Position numbers and translations under genes: made by a program. A stretch of DNA of 64,000 nucleotides from a virus: positions 62,001-126,000 of the IMG/VR virus record IMGVR_UViG_3300031952_000001; one strand, written 5' to 3'. Below the pieces are notes generated by a model. It searched no databases. It was given only the letters and a program-made list of their open reading frames with translations, and had not been told where the DNA came from. Below, one piece after another: positions 57,519-64,000 of this stretch (within the stretch, counting starts at the first letter, position 1; each line of letters opens with the position of its first letter).

Positions 57519-57794
57519 CTACCTCACCGCGTTGCCGGTCTTCGTGAACCGGACCTTCTCCAGAGCCACGAGCACGTCTCCCAGCTCCCGCCGGGCCATC
57601 TCCATGACGCGGATCGCCTCGGCTACCTGCGCCTCGTCGGTCGCGCCCTCGTCGAACGTGTCCTTGACCTCCCGGGCGATGAAGAGTGCCAGCGTGTCCC
57701 CCAGGCTGCCCTCGTCGCCTTCCTCGAAGGACGCCTTCACCAGCCCGTCCGGGTATCCCTCGTCCACGATCTCGATCAGCTTGTTCAGGTCCAT
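57519..57794 (-). CDS. Hypothetical acidic protein
   Basis: 91 residues. Helical acidic (EAQVAEAIRVMEMARRELGD). Directly downstream of the promoter at 57844-57871. Unknown. Confidence 0.6.
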   Translation of the reverse strand: MDLNKLIEIVDEGYPDGLVKASFEEGDEGSLGDTLALFIAREVKDTFDEGATDEAQVAEAIRVMEMARRELGDVLVALEKVRFTKTGNAVR

Positions 57795-57843
57795 GTTCGT
57801 CTCCTTGTTCAGTGCGAGTAGTCACCCCGCATTTCCTTCTACC

Positions 57844-57871
57844 AATGTAACCATGCCTGTCGGGGAGTCAA
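57844..57871 (-). promoter_or_regulatory. Family promoter (minus)
   Basis: TTGACT-N16-TACATT. Confidence 0.85.
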
Positions 57872-57889
57872 GGGCCGGGTCGGTCGATT

Positions 57890-58642
57890 CTACTGTCCCT
57901 CGTAGGAGTACATCTCGGCCTCGGAAGCGAGGTTCGAACGGAACTCCTCGCGCTTCTCGTCGATGGCCTCGACGACCTTCTCCTCGAACTCCTCGGGAGT
58001 GAGCCCCTGCTCGACGTAGCTCTCGGTCAGCTCGGTGTACCACCAAGCCTCGTCGGCTACGGGGTCGGGGCACTGGAGATCTTTCTTGTCCCTCTCGGCG
58101 TTCTCCTTGGCCTCCGCGCGCAGTCGGGTCATGACCTCTTCGGTCAGCTCCTTCAGGTGCACGTCGTCGATGTCGAGTGTCTCCAGGGCCTCCTCCCGCC
58201 AGGTGTCCTCGTCGAAGTCCCTGTCGGTGCCGTCCAGGCTGTCCGCGCATTCCCGGCACCCGTCCGCCCGCTCCTGGAGCATCTCGCCCGTGCTGCCCTG
58301 CTGGAGCCCTTCGGGCATGTTGTTCAGCTTCTCCTCGCAGTCGTCCGCGAGCGAGTTGTACTCTTCCACGAGGTTCTCGATCTCGCTCACCAGCTCGTCC
58401 AGATCCGTGATGTTCGTCAGCTCGGACACCCGGTCGTTCAGATCGTAGACCTGCGACAGGAACTCCGAGTTCGTCTTGTCCGACGCCTTGAAGTCGCAAT
58501 CCCCATGGGTGCAACGGATCTTCCGACCACCGAACTTGATCTTGAGCCACCGGTAGGGATCGCCCTTTCTGATTTCGACCCCGCACTTCCCGCAGGTGCC
58601 CTGGTCCTTCTGAGCCTTCGCGACGTGGTTGATCTTCGGCAT
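57890..58642 (-). CDS. Zinc-finger and coiled-coil acidic protein
   Basis: 250 residues. N-terminal C-G-K-C and C-T-H-G-D-C, which should bind zinc. A long acidic helical part follows (LSQVYDLNDRVSELTNITDL; EEKVVEAIDEKREEFRSNLA). Very negative overall. The largest gene of this block. Unknown. Confidence 0.66.
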   Translation of the reverse strand: MPKINHVAKAQKDQGTCGKCGVEIRKGDPYRWLKIKFGGRKIRCTHGDCDFKASDKTNSEFLSQVYDLNDRVSELTNITDLDELVSEIENLVEEYNSLADDCEEKLNNMPEGLQQGSTGEMLQERADGCRECADSLDGTDRDFDEDTWREEALETLDIDDVHLKELTEEVMTRLRAEAKENAERDKKDLQCPDPVADEAWWYTELTESYVEQGLTPEEFEEKVVEAIDEKREEFRSNLASEAEMYSYEGQ

Positions 58643-58643
58643 C

Positions 58644-58856
58644 TCAATCCTCCTCCGGCTCTCCCGCTACCGGCAACCCGAACAAGAATCCCGGACCGTT
58701 GCCTTCCTCATCGCGCGACACCTCGATGACGAACTCCTCACCCTCCTTGGTTCGCACGGTGAACCGGGGGAACTCCGCACCCCCGTCCACATCCACAATC
58801 GTCGCCCCTTCGAGCTGGGCATAGTACCTCTTGTAGAACTCGCTCCTGCGGTGCAT
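58644..58856 (-). CDS. Hypothetical small protein
   Basis: 70 residues from ATG 58856 (GGAGGACTGAG upstream). Beta-type (GATIVDVDGGAEFPRFTVRT). First gene behind the promoter at 58891-58918. Confidence 0.6.
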   Translation of the reverse strand: MHRRSEFYKRYYAQLEGATIVDVDGGAEFPRFTVRTKEGEEFVIEVSRDEEGNGPGFLFGLPVAGEPEED

Positions 58857-58890
58857 CTCAGTCCTCCAGGTTCTCTTCTTGCCTACCCCT

Positions 58891-58918
58891 AATGTAACCA
58901 TCCCTAGCAGGGAGTCAA
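58891..58918 (-). promoter_or_regulatory. Family promoter (minus)
   Basis: TTGACT-N16-TACATT. Confidence 0.85.
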
Positions 58919-58922
58919 GGGG

Positions 58923-59159
58923 CTATTTGTACTTCGTGGTGAGGGCGCGGAGCGCCTCCTGCCCACACAGGGAGATCCGGCTCGCCCACATGCCGACCAG
59001 GCTCTCGGCGGCGCTCGCCGCGTGCTGTAGGTAGGTCGCCTCGTCGTATGCCTCTATGTACCGATCCTCTTCGGTCGTCGCCGCGAGCGCCCTGTCGTGT
59101 GCGAGACGCGCCCGCTCCCGGTACATCTCATACGTCTCCTCGTGCGTCGTGACGGGCAT
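58923..59159 (-). CDS. Hypothetical helical protein
   Basis: 78 residues from ATG 59159. Helical (ETYEMYRERARLAHDRALAA). Unknown. Confidence 0.58.
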   Translation of the reverse strand: MPVTTHEETYEMYRERARLAHDRALAATTEEDRYIEAYDEATYLQHAASAAESLVGMWASRISLCGQEALRALTTKYK

Positions 59160-59160
59160 C

Positions 59161-59373
59161 TCAGTCCTCCTCGCCGCTCTCGACGATGTCTTCGATGCGG
59201 AAGGTGGCGGTCCACTCCTTGCCGCAGTCGTGGCACTCGACGGTGACCTTCTTGACGTCGTCCTCGTCGGCACTGTCCTCGACCGTGTGCTCCCAGGTGT
59301 TGTACTTCCCGCAGTACGGGCACTTCGATCCGCCGCTCGCCAGGCACTCGTCTTTGAAGTTCATCTTCAACAT
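59161..59373 (-). CDS. Small zinc-ribbon protein
   Basis: 70 residues from ATG 59373; GCAGGAGAAACGAAC upstream. C-P-Y-C and C-H-D-C ligands within an acidic small protein. Unknown. Confidence 0.64.
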   Translation of the reverse strand: MLKMNFKDECLASGGSKCPYCGKYNTWEHTVEDSADEDDVKKVTVECHDCGKEWTATFRIEDIVESGEED

Positions 59374-59392
59374 GTTCGTTTCTCCTGCTTGG

Positions 59393-59420
59393 AATGTAAC
59401 CACTAGGGAGAGACTGTCAA
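59393..59420 (-). promoter_or_regulatory. Family promoter (minus)
   Basis: TTGACA-N16-TACATT. Confidence 0.85.
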
Positions 59421-59605
59421 GAGGTGTGGTTCTTAATCTCTTCTACCGCCCACAACCTGTCGAGGAGGTCATCCTCGTACTGTGGATCTTCATGGATCTC
59501 GGATTCGCCCTTCTCGGCTTTGTATCGGGCTTTGTTTGCGTCTTCGGCTTCGACGAGGACACGCTGCCGCCAGATCTCCTTTTTCGTCACTATGAAGAGT
59601 GGCAC
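59417..59605 (-). CDS. Hypothetical small protein
   Basis: 62 residues from GTG 59605, TAGTG overlap with the preceding gene. KKEIWRQRVLVEAEDANKAR suggests one small helical or mixed domain. Unknown. Confidence 0.55.
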   Translation of the reverse strand: MPLFIVTKKEIWRQRVLVEAEDANKARYKAEKGESEIHEDPQYEDDLLDRLWAVEEIKNHTS

Positions 59606-59823
59606 TAGACGCCCGTCTCCAGGTGCTCTTCCTGGTTCGGATCGTCCTCTTCGAGGGCGAACTGCGCATCCTTCAAGAGATCGAGGGCGGCCTTGAGTGC
59701 CTCGTCGGCGCACTGGGTAGAGTTGTCCTCGACCTTGAGCCCGTCCCGGACCTCGTCGAGCTTCTGAGACAGCCTCCAGATCTTGTCCGCGAGCATCTGC
59801 CTGTCGGTCATCGGCTTGCCCAT
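59605..59823 (-). CDS. Hypothetical helical protein
   Basis: 72 residues. Helical (MLADKIWRLSQKLDEVRDGL). Unknown. Confidence 0.58.
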   Translation of the reverse strand: MGKPMTDRQMLADKIWRLSQKLDEVRDGLKVEDNSTQCADEALKAALDLLKDAQFALEEDDPNQEEHLETGV

Positions 59824-59832
59824 GACGCCCTC

Positions 59833-60384
59833 CTACCTCTCCGTGAAGACGACCTTCGAAGTCTTCTTCTGCTTGGCCTTGTTCGGGGTCGTGAGGACGA
59901 ACTCCTTGCCTCTCCTCTTGAATGTCATCCCGTCCTCGAAGGGCATCTCGGTGCGGAGCATCCCGGTCTTGCCCGTGCCCTTGGGGTCGTCTCCCGCCGT
60001 CCACATGGACGTGAGGGTGAACTTCTGGTCGTGCAGGGTGTCGCCCATCTGCCTCGGGATGCCGTAGACGCCGCGCACGGATGAATCCCTCTTGTACGTG
60101 AACCGCACGGCGAACCCCGTTCGCAGGTGGAAGAGCACCGCGTTGATCCTGTCGGCGGTCGTCTTCGTGATCCACCCGCCGGAATTCACCACGACCGACA
60201 TGACCGCGTAACCCGCCTTGTTCAGGTACAGCTTCACGACGTCCGTCGTGTGGTACCGGACCGCGATCATGAGCCCCTCGTTCTCCAGGCCGAGAACCTC
60301 GACCTTCGTCACCTTGGGGTAGCCCCCCAGAGCCCGCCGGATCTCCTTCTTCAGCTCGTTCGCGACCTTCATTCTCGCGTCCAT
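59833..60384 (-). CDS. Hypothetical basic protein
   Basis: 183 residues from ATG 60384, GGGAGGGACATC upstream. Alpha/beta N-terminal part (KVANELKKEIRRALGGYPKV; EVLGLENEGLMIAVRYHTTD) and a basic C-terminus. Unknown. Confidence 0.62.
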   Translation of the reverse strand: MDARMKVANELKKEIRRALGGYPKVTKVEVLGLENEGLMIAVRYHTTDVVKLYLNKAGYAVMSVVVNSGGWITKTTADRINAVLFHLRTGFAVRFTYKRDSSVRGVYGIPRQMGDTLHDQKFTLTSMWTAGDDPKGTGKTGMLRTEMPFEDGMTFKRRGKEFVLTTPNKAKQKKTSKVVFTER

Positions 60385-60418
60385 GATGTCCCTCCCGTTG
60401 TTCTTCTCGCCTATCCCC

Positions 60419-60446
60419 AATGTAACCATCGGGGAGCGGCTGTCAA
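60419..60446 (-). promoter_or_regulatory. Family promoter (minus)
   Basis: TTGACA-N16-TACATT; the whole element is repeated almost exactly at 60729-60756. Confidence 0.87.
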
Positions 60447-60449
60447 GTG

Positions 60450-60695
60450 CTACTCGTCGAGATCGTTCCCCTCGTCATCGAGACTGAGGAACTCGGGGTC
60501 GGAACCCTGCGCGATAAGCTCTTTCACCATTTCCGGCCCGGTGAGGCATTCCTCTTTCTCTCGCCGAACCACCCCGGAAGCCTCACCTTCGGAGATCTCG
60601 TGCGCGATACTGCTCAGGTTGCTCCTGGTGAAAGGGCCTTCGGTCAACACCTCGACCATGTAGGTCGTTTTGTAGAACTTGCGGTCGCTCGCCAT
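60450..60695 (-). CDS. Hypothetical protein, paralogue of the gene at 62278
   Basis: 81 residues. Shares M-A-x-x-x-[R]-K-F-Y-K, E-[IM]-S-E-G-x-x-S-G-V-V and A-Q-G-S-D-P-E-F with the gene at 62278-62532. Probably an old duplication. Unknown. Confidence 0.62.
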   Translation of the reverse strand: MASDRKFYKTTYMVEVLTEGPFTRSNLSSIAHEISEGEASGVVRREKEECLTGPEMVKELIAQGSDPEFLSLDDEGNDLDE

Positions 60696-60728
60696 GTTGT
60701 CCTCCCGTTGTTCTCTTTGCCTACCCCC

Positions 60729-60756
60729 AATGTAACCATCGGGGAGCGGCTGTCAA
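60729..60756 (-). promoter_or_regulatory. Family promoter (minus)
   Basis: TTGACA-N16-TACATT. Confidence 0.87.
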
Positions 60757-60759
60757 GTG

Positions 60760-61251
60760 CTAGGCGGCGCGTTTCCTCGACAGCTCCATCCCGTACAGCT
60801 CAAGCCACGACGTGAGGCACTCCAGGCTGGTCGTGGACGCGGCGCATTCCCGCGCGATGGTCTTACAGGTGTCGTCGTCCAGGTTCTTCCCGGAGTCGTC
60901 TAGGAGCTTCCCCAAGGGGTCCGGGTCGTTCATGTCCACGATCCAGTAGTGACCGTCGAGCGTGTCTTTGCACGCCGCTAGATCGTCATGAAGGTTCGAA
61001 CCGGTGATCTGCTCGATTCCGTCCCGGAGCGTACCGCGCTCGTGGGTGCCCGGATTGGACCCTTCCCACAGGTCGTTGATCTGATCGTACAGCTCGGCCC
61101 ACCGGGCGTCGAACGCCTGTCGCTGCTCGGCCTCGGCCTGGCGCTTCTCACGCTCGGCCTTGCGGCGCTCGTCGGCGATCCGCCGCTCCTCGTCGCGGCG
61201 AAGCTCCTCGGCCCGGTCCAGCTCGATCTGGGCTTTCGTTCGGCGTGCCAT
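60760..61251 (-). CDS. Charged helical protein
   Basis: 163 residues. Starts M-A-R-R-T-K-A-Q-I-E-L-D-R-A, followed by a long charged helix (DEERRIADERRKAEREKRQA) and a C-terminal domain with several Cys. Unknown. Confidence 0.62.
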   Translation of the reverse strand: MARRTKAQIELDRAEELRRDEERRIADERRKAEREKRQAEAEQRQAFDARWAELYDQINDLWEGSNPGTHERGTLRDGIEQITGSNLHDDLAACKDTLDGHYWIVDMNDPDPLGKLLDDSGKNLDDDTCKTIARECAASTTSLECLTSWLELYGMELSRKRAA

Positions 61252-61252
61252 G

Positions 61253-61705
61253 CTAGGCCCCCTTCTCGACCGGCTTTCCGACCAGACAATCCCATGTCTC
61301 GGAGTTGCAGACGAGGTACTCGATGTGCTCCTCCATGACCTCTTCGTAAAGCCTCTGCGCCTCTTCGGGGTCGTCTGCCTTGGGGCGCGGCTCGACCGTG
61401 TAGGGGTGCCCCTTGATCCTGCCGTCGAAGTATTCGACGCGCGGCTCCTCGCGGTTCGCTTCCCGGAGGTACTCGTCCACCGCTTCCAGCTCTTCGTCGG
61501 TCAGGTCGCGCGTCGTGGTGAACGTGTGGCCGATGTAGTAGCACTCCTTGTTCGCTTGGAACGAGCAAATATGCACGTCCAGGTTCGCGTCGAAGAGGTG
61601 CGCCGAGAAGATCCGGTCCACACCGTCCGGGATGCCGTTGTAGAACTCCGTCTCATCGTCGATGAAGATCCGCAGATCCATCGGGATTTTCGTCTTCTCG
61701 TCCAT
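61253..61705 (-). CDS. Hypothetical protein
   Basis: 150 residues. Mixed alpha/beta (MDLRIFIDDETEFYNGIPDG; ECYYIGHTFTTTRDLTDEEL). Ends next to the preceding gene start. Unknown. Confidence 0.62.
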   Translation of the reverse strand: MDEKTKIPMDLRIFIDDETEFYNGIPDGVDRIFSAHLFDANLDVHICSFQANKECYYIGHTFTTTRDLTDEELEAVDEYLREANREEPRVEYFDGRIKGHPYTVEPRPKADDPEEAQRLYEEVMEEHIEYLVCNSETWDCLVGKPVEKGA

Positions 61706-61752
61706 CGGGTTCTCCTTGTCGTTGCCGGCGGGTAGTCATCCCGCCTATCCCC

Positions 61753-61780
61753 AATGTAACCACCCCTAGCGGGCTGTCAA
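61753..61780 (-). promoter_or_regulatory. Family promoter (minus)
   Basis: TTGACA-N16-TACATT. Confidence 0.85.
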
Positions 61781-61796
61781 GGGGTTGCGCGGTCTT

Positions 61797-62051
61797 TTAG
61801 TCCCCGTACAGGTGATTGAGCCGCTTGACGGCTGACTTCGACAGGCGACCGTTCCGCGCCGCGAAAGACCTCTCGTCGGGCCACAGATCGTCTGCGTAGA
61901 TGTCGAAATCGGAATCCCAACACGCGCGAATGAGCTTGATCGTCTCCTCGACCGAGAGATCGTCGAACACCTCCTCGTTCGTGGAATTCGCCACCTCGAC
62001 GAGCCGACGAAGGAACTCGATCCCGGTTTCTTCCTGTTTCTTCTCGGTCAT
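61797..62051 (-). CDS. Hypothetical small protein
   Basis: 84 residues. Helical (GIEFLRRLVEVANSTNEEVF), acidic centre and basic tail. Unknown. Confidence 0.58.
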   Translation of the reverse strand: MTEKKQEETGIEFLRRLVEVANSTNEEVFDDLSVEETIKLIRACWDSDFDIYADDLWPDERSFAARNGRLSKSAVKRLNHLYGD

Positions 62052-62060
62052 GTTGCCCTC

Positions 62061-62276
62061 CTAGTCGCCCTCGTCGGGGAGCGGAATGCCGCCGATCTCG
62101 AAGTAGGACACGGCGAGCACCTTCCCGTTCCCGTTGTCGAACTCGGTGCACATCTTGGGGTTGTAGCCCTCGGGTGCGACGATGATCAGGTTCAGCCCAC
62201 CTTCGTCGACTCCGATCACGTCGTCCCCGTCCCACCCGGACAAGTACATTCGAAGCTCTTTCACCGTGCACGCCAT
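62061..62276 (-). CDS. Hypothetical small protein
   Basis: 71 residues. TVKELRMYLSGWDGDDVIGV followed by beta strands (LNLIIVAPEGYNPKMCTEF). Resembles small phage proteins that begin VxELxxxLxxxxxDxxV. Unknown. Confidence 0.6.
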   Translation of the reverse strand: MACTVKELRMYLSGWDGDDVIGVDEGGLNLIIVAPEGYNPKMCTEFDNGNGKVLAVSYFEIGGIPLPDEGD

Positions 62277-62277
62277 C

Positions 62278-62532
62278 TCAGACCTCCTCGGTATCTTCGC
62301 CGTTCTCGGTTATCTGGAAGAACTCGGGATCGGACCCCTGCGCGACCAGCTCTTTCGCCATTTTAGAGGCGGTCAGGATCTTTTCCCCTTCGTCGATGAC
62401 GACCCCTGAACAGTGGCCCTCGCTCATCTCGTAAGCGATGGTTTCCAGGCTCAGATCGTCTCGAAGCGGCTCCTCACTCAGAAGCTCGATCTTGTAGGTC
62501 CGCTTGTAGAACTTGCGTTTGCTCTTCGCCAT
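62278..62532 (-). CDS. Hypothetical protein, paralogue of the gene at 60450
   Basis: 84 residues. Same conserved blocks as the gene at 60450-60695 (KFYKRTYKIELLS; MSEGHCSGVVIDEG; VAQGSDPEFF). Unknown. Confidence 0.62.
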   Translation of the reverse strand: MAKSKRKFYKRTYKIELLSEEPLRDDLSLETIAYEMSEGHCSGVVIDEGEKILTASKMAKELVAQGSDPEFFQITENGEDTEEV

Positions 62533-62541
62533 GTCGTCCTC

Positions 62542-62760
62542 CTAGTCGTCCTCGTCGTCGAGGGGGGAGAGCTGACCGACGATCTCTGCGATCCAACGCA
62601 GACCCCCATTATCCGCGAGATATTCGAATTGCCCCTCGGGGCCGCTGTTGTTGATCGTCGCAGCCTCTTCGTTTTTGAGATCGCGCACGTACTCGTCGAG
62701 CGCGCCCTCGGATAGTTTCAGAGCCCGCTGTCGCAGAGCTTCTTTTCTGTCGTTGTTCAT
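62542..62760 (-). CDS. Hypothetical small protein
   Basis: 72 residues; AAGGAGAAGACG upstream. Helical basic start (DRKEALRQRALKLSEGALDE), acidic end. First gene behind the minus promoter at 62806-62833. Confidence 0.6.
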   Translation of the reverse strand: MNNDRKEALRQRALKLSEGALDEYVRDLKNEEAATINNSGPEGQFEYLADNGGLRWIAEIVGQLSPLDDEDD

Positions 62761-62805
62761 CGTCTTCTCCTTGTTGTGAGTCGGGTAGTCATCCCGCCTT
62801 GCCCC

Positions 62806-62833
62806 AATGTAACACAGGCAAATCGGCGGTCAA
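62806..62833 (-). promoter_or_regulatory. Divergent family promoter (minus)
   Basis: TTGACC-N16-TACATT; its -35 lies 5 nt from the -35 of the plus-strand promoter. Confidence 0.8.
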
Positions 62834-62838
62834 GGGGC

Positions 62839-62866
62839 TTGACTCTCTTTTCCCGGTGGTTACATT
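62839..62866 (+). promoter_or_regulatory. Divergent family promoter (plus)
   Basis: TTGACT-N16-TACATT, GGT before TACATT. Confidence 0.87.
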
Positions 62867-62905
62867 TCCCGCTAGGCAGGGCAACGACCAAACGAGGAGG
62901 ACGAC

Positions 62906-63349
62906 ATGGCGGTCAACTGGACAGCGAAACCGGTTCTCACGGACGAGATGGACGAGGGTTTCCGTGTGGTAACGGTGGACGGGGTCAAGCTCAAGTGGTC
63001 GGGCACGCTAGACGTCCCGGATCTAGGAGAGCAAATCCACGTCACGTTCAACGGGTTCGGTCGTGGGTTCGTGCGCGGCTACTGCTACATGGACGGGTTC
63101 GCCGCGCTGCTCGTCGAGCCGGAGAAGTTGCCCGATTGGTACGTCAAGCAGTCAAAGACAACGCACTACAAGCCGGAAATGCCCATGAAGATCATCACCG
63201 TCTTCGGAATCGAATTCAAGACCGTAGATGATCCCTTCCGGTGCCGGTACGACGACTGCTCGAAGGGATACCCGGTCGCCACGGACGACGAACACGTAAC
63301 TTGCCCCGCGTGTCGGAAGGATATGGGCCTGCCTCCCTTGACAGCCTGA
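62906..63349 (+). CDS. Hypothetical protein with C-terminal Cys sites
   Basis: 147 residues; GAGGAGGACGAC upstream. Beta-rich N-terminal domain (FRVVTVDGVKLKWSGTLDVP), then a C-terminal zinc-ribbon-like part (C-R-Y-D-D-C and C-P-A-C). Unknown. Confidence 0.62.
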   Translation: MAVNWTAKPVLTDEMDEGFRVVTVDGVKLKWSGTLDVPDLGEQIHVTFNGFGRGFVRGYCYMDGFAALLVEPEKLPDWYVKQSKTTHYKPEMPMKIITVFGIEFKTVDDPFRCRYDDCSKGYPVATDDEHVTCPACRKDMGLPPLTA

Positions 63350-63365
63350 AACCGGTGGTTACATT
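63338..63365 (+). promoter_or_regulatory. Family promoter (plus)
   Basis: TTGACAGCCTGAAACCGGTGGTTACATT; nearly identical to the promoter at 63646. Confidence 0.9.
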
Positions 63366-63399
63366 GGGTAGCAGGGACAGCGAACAACGGGAGGGCAAC

Positions 63400-63639
63400 A
63401 TGGCAACACAGGTCATCGTGAAGAAAAAGAAGTTGTCGGACGGTTCCGAGGTGTTCAACGTTGTGCTCGTGTTCCCCCTTGGTGGTCGTGTGACGTGCCA
63501 CATGGACAGCGAGAAGTCGGCGGAAGATCTGGAATTCCAGTTCAACCGGATTTTCGATCCTGAGAAGACCGGGATACCCACCTTCGGGAAGGCGAACGGG
63601 ATCATCGAAATTTGGGTCGACGGCGACGACTTCAAGTAG
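63400..63639 (+). CDS. Hypothetical small protein
   Basis: 79 residues; GGGAGGGCAAC upstream. Beta-alpha (EVFNVVLVFPLGGRVTCHMD). Unknown. Confidence 0.62.
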   Translation: MATQVIVKKKKLSDGSEVFNVVLVFPLGGRVTCHMDSEKSAEDLEFQFNRIFDPEKTGIPTFGKANGIIEIWVDGDDFK

Positions 63640-63645
63640 AAGCCC

Positions 63646-63673
63646 TTGACAGCCTGAAACCGGTAGTTACATT
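63646..63673 (+). promoter_or_regulatory. Family promoter (plus)
   Basis: TTGACAGCCTGAAACCGGTAGTTACATT; one base different from the element at 63338 over the entire 28 nt. Confidence 0.9.
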
Positions 63674-63709
63674 CCCAGCCAGGGGAAACGAACAACCGAG
63701 GAGGACCGC

Positions 63710-64000
63710 ATGAGCATCGGGGAGAAGGGCACGCTTCCGGCCGAAGTCGTCAACGATATGAAGAAGTCGGCACTCATGGGCGGCATGGTGCCCAAGTCGT
63801 TCGTCGAGTACCACCTGGCGCTCGCCAAGCGGGCGCTTCCGGCCCTGGTGAGCCGGTTCAGGGTCGAGATCGTGACGACGTTCGTCAAGTCGGGCGGGTG
63901 GTTCGACGGCATGAACAACCTGCGCGCGATCCTTCGGAAGTCGGACAACACGCTTCTGGAGATCGTGTGGTACGCATCGGACGGATCGGGCTACTGGATG
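63710..64000 (+). CDS. Hypothetical protein (3' partial)
   Basis: 97 codons are open to the right edge. GAGGAGGACCGC precedes ATG 63710. N-terminal helix (EVVNDMKKSALMGG), then mixed sequence (RFRVEIVTTFVKSGGWFDGM). Unknown. Confidence 0.62.
   Translation, partial: MSIGEKGTLPAEVVNDMKKSALMGGMVPKSFVEYHLALAKRALPALVSRFRVEIVTTFVKSGGWFDGMNNLRAILRKSDNTLLEIVWYASDGSGYWM

Noticed and set aside
59417-60175. Longer minus frame upstream of GTG 59605
   Set aside because: The upstream part overlaps two better-supported genes and has shadow-like composition; the real start appears to be GTG 59605.

Overview
The window looks like a contiguous piece of a large, GC-rich tailed-phage genome. Genes are densely packed, with many ATGA/TGATG overlaps and many proteins under 100 residues. 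Phage-style recombination genes, a tmRNA, two tRNAs and several free-standing mobile genes are present. No rRNA, no ordinary chromosomal housekeeping gene, and no terminase, portal or major capsid gene is recognisable. Both edges cut a gene. Promoters read as TTGACW-N16/17-TAnnnT, which fits a primary sigma factor of a bacterial host. The presumed tmRNA resume codon context (GCC GAT) resembles actinobacterial tmRNAs, but the host cannot be fixed from this sequence.

Layout. (1) 0-12.3 kb, plus strand: DNA replication and recombination. It holds a gp32-like ssDNA-binding protein, RecA with a 426-residue intein, an SbcD/SbcC (gp47/gp46-like) nuclease pair, ThyX, a RusA-type resolvase and, unexpectedly, a trigger-factor homologue. 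(2) 12.6-26.2 kb and 35.6-39.3 kb: long acidic, Pro/Ala-rich proteins with no recognised enzyme in most of them. Nine reading frames here and at 52.95 kb start with one short helix motif (G-[IVL]-x-x-x-[GA]-[LYF]-x-R-[LVI]-[AS]). Internal R-x-A-[QGD] motifs recur in the long ones. I suspect virion-internal proteins carrying a shared sorting or processing signal. (3) 26.2-35.6 kb: small zinc-ribbon proteins, a degenerate PAPS-reductase-like protein, an exported Cys-rich protein, an adenine methyltransferase, a serine recombinase that looks precisely inserted, an exported lytic-transglycosylase-like protein and a solo TnpB. (4) 39.3-41.1 kb: RNA cluster with tmRNA, tRNA-Met(CAT), tRNA-Pro(TGG) and two endonuclease-like genes. 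(5) 41.1-53.6 kb, plus strand: accessory genes under several sigma-70-like promoters, including a Tad2/DUF2829 protein next to a calcineurin-like phosphoesterase, a J-domain protein, a DUF2786 protein, an SGNH hydrolase, a Toprim protein and a protein ending in a ribosomal L7/L12-like domain. A promoter-to-terminator unit at 52.7-52.9 kb has no reading frame and is probably a structured small RNA. (6) 53.7-62.8 kb, minus strand, and 62.8-64 kb, plus strand: small, mostly unknown early-type genes, each one to four behind nearly identical promoters (TTGACW-N16-TACATT, usually with GGT before TACATT).

How they may work together: the left block supplies recombination-dependent replication. tmRNA, tRNAs, trigger factor, J-domain and L12-like proteins suggest an interest in host translation and protein folding. 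The right block has the architecture of host-takeover genes fired early from strong host-type promoters. Several mobile elements (intein, HNH gene, HTH endonuclease-like gene, serine recombinase, TnpB) stand out by lower GC content.
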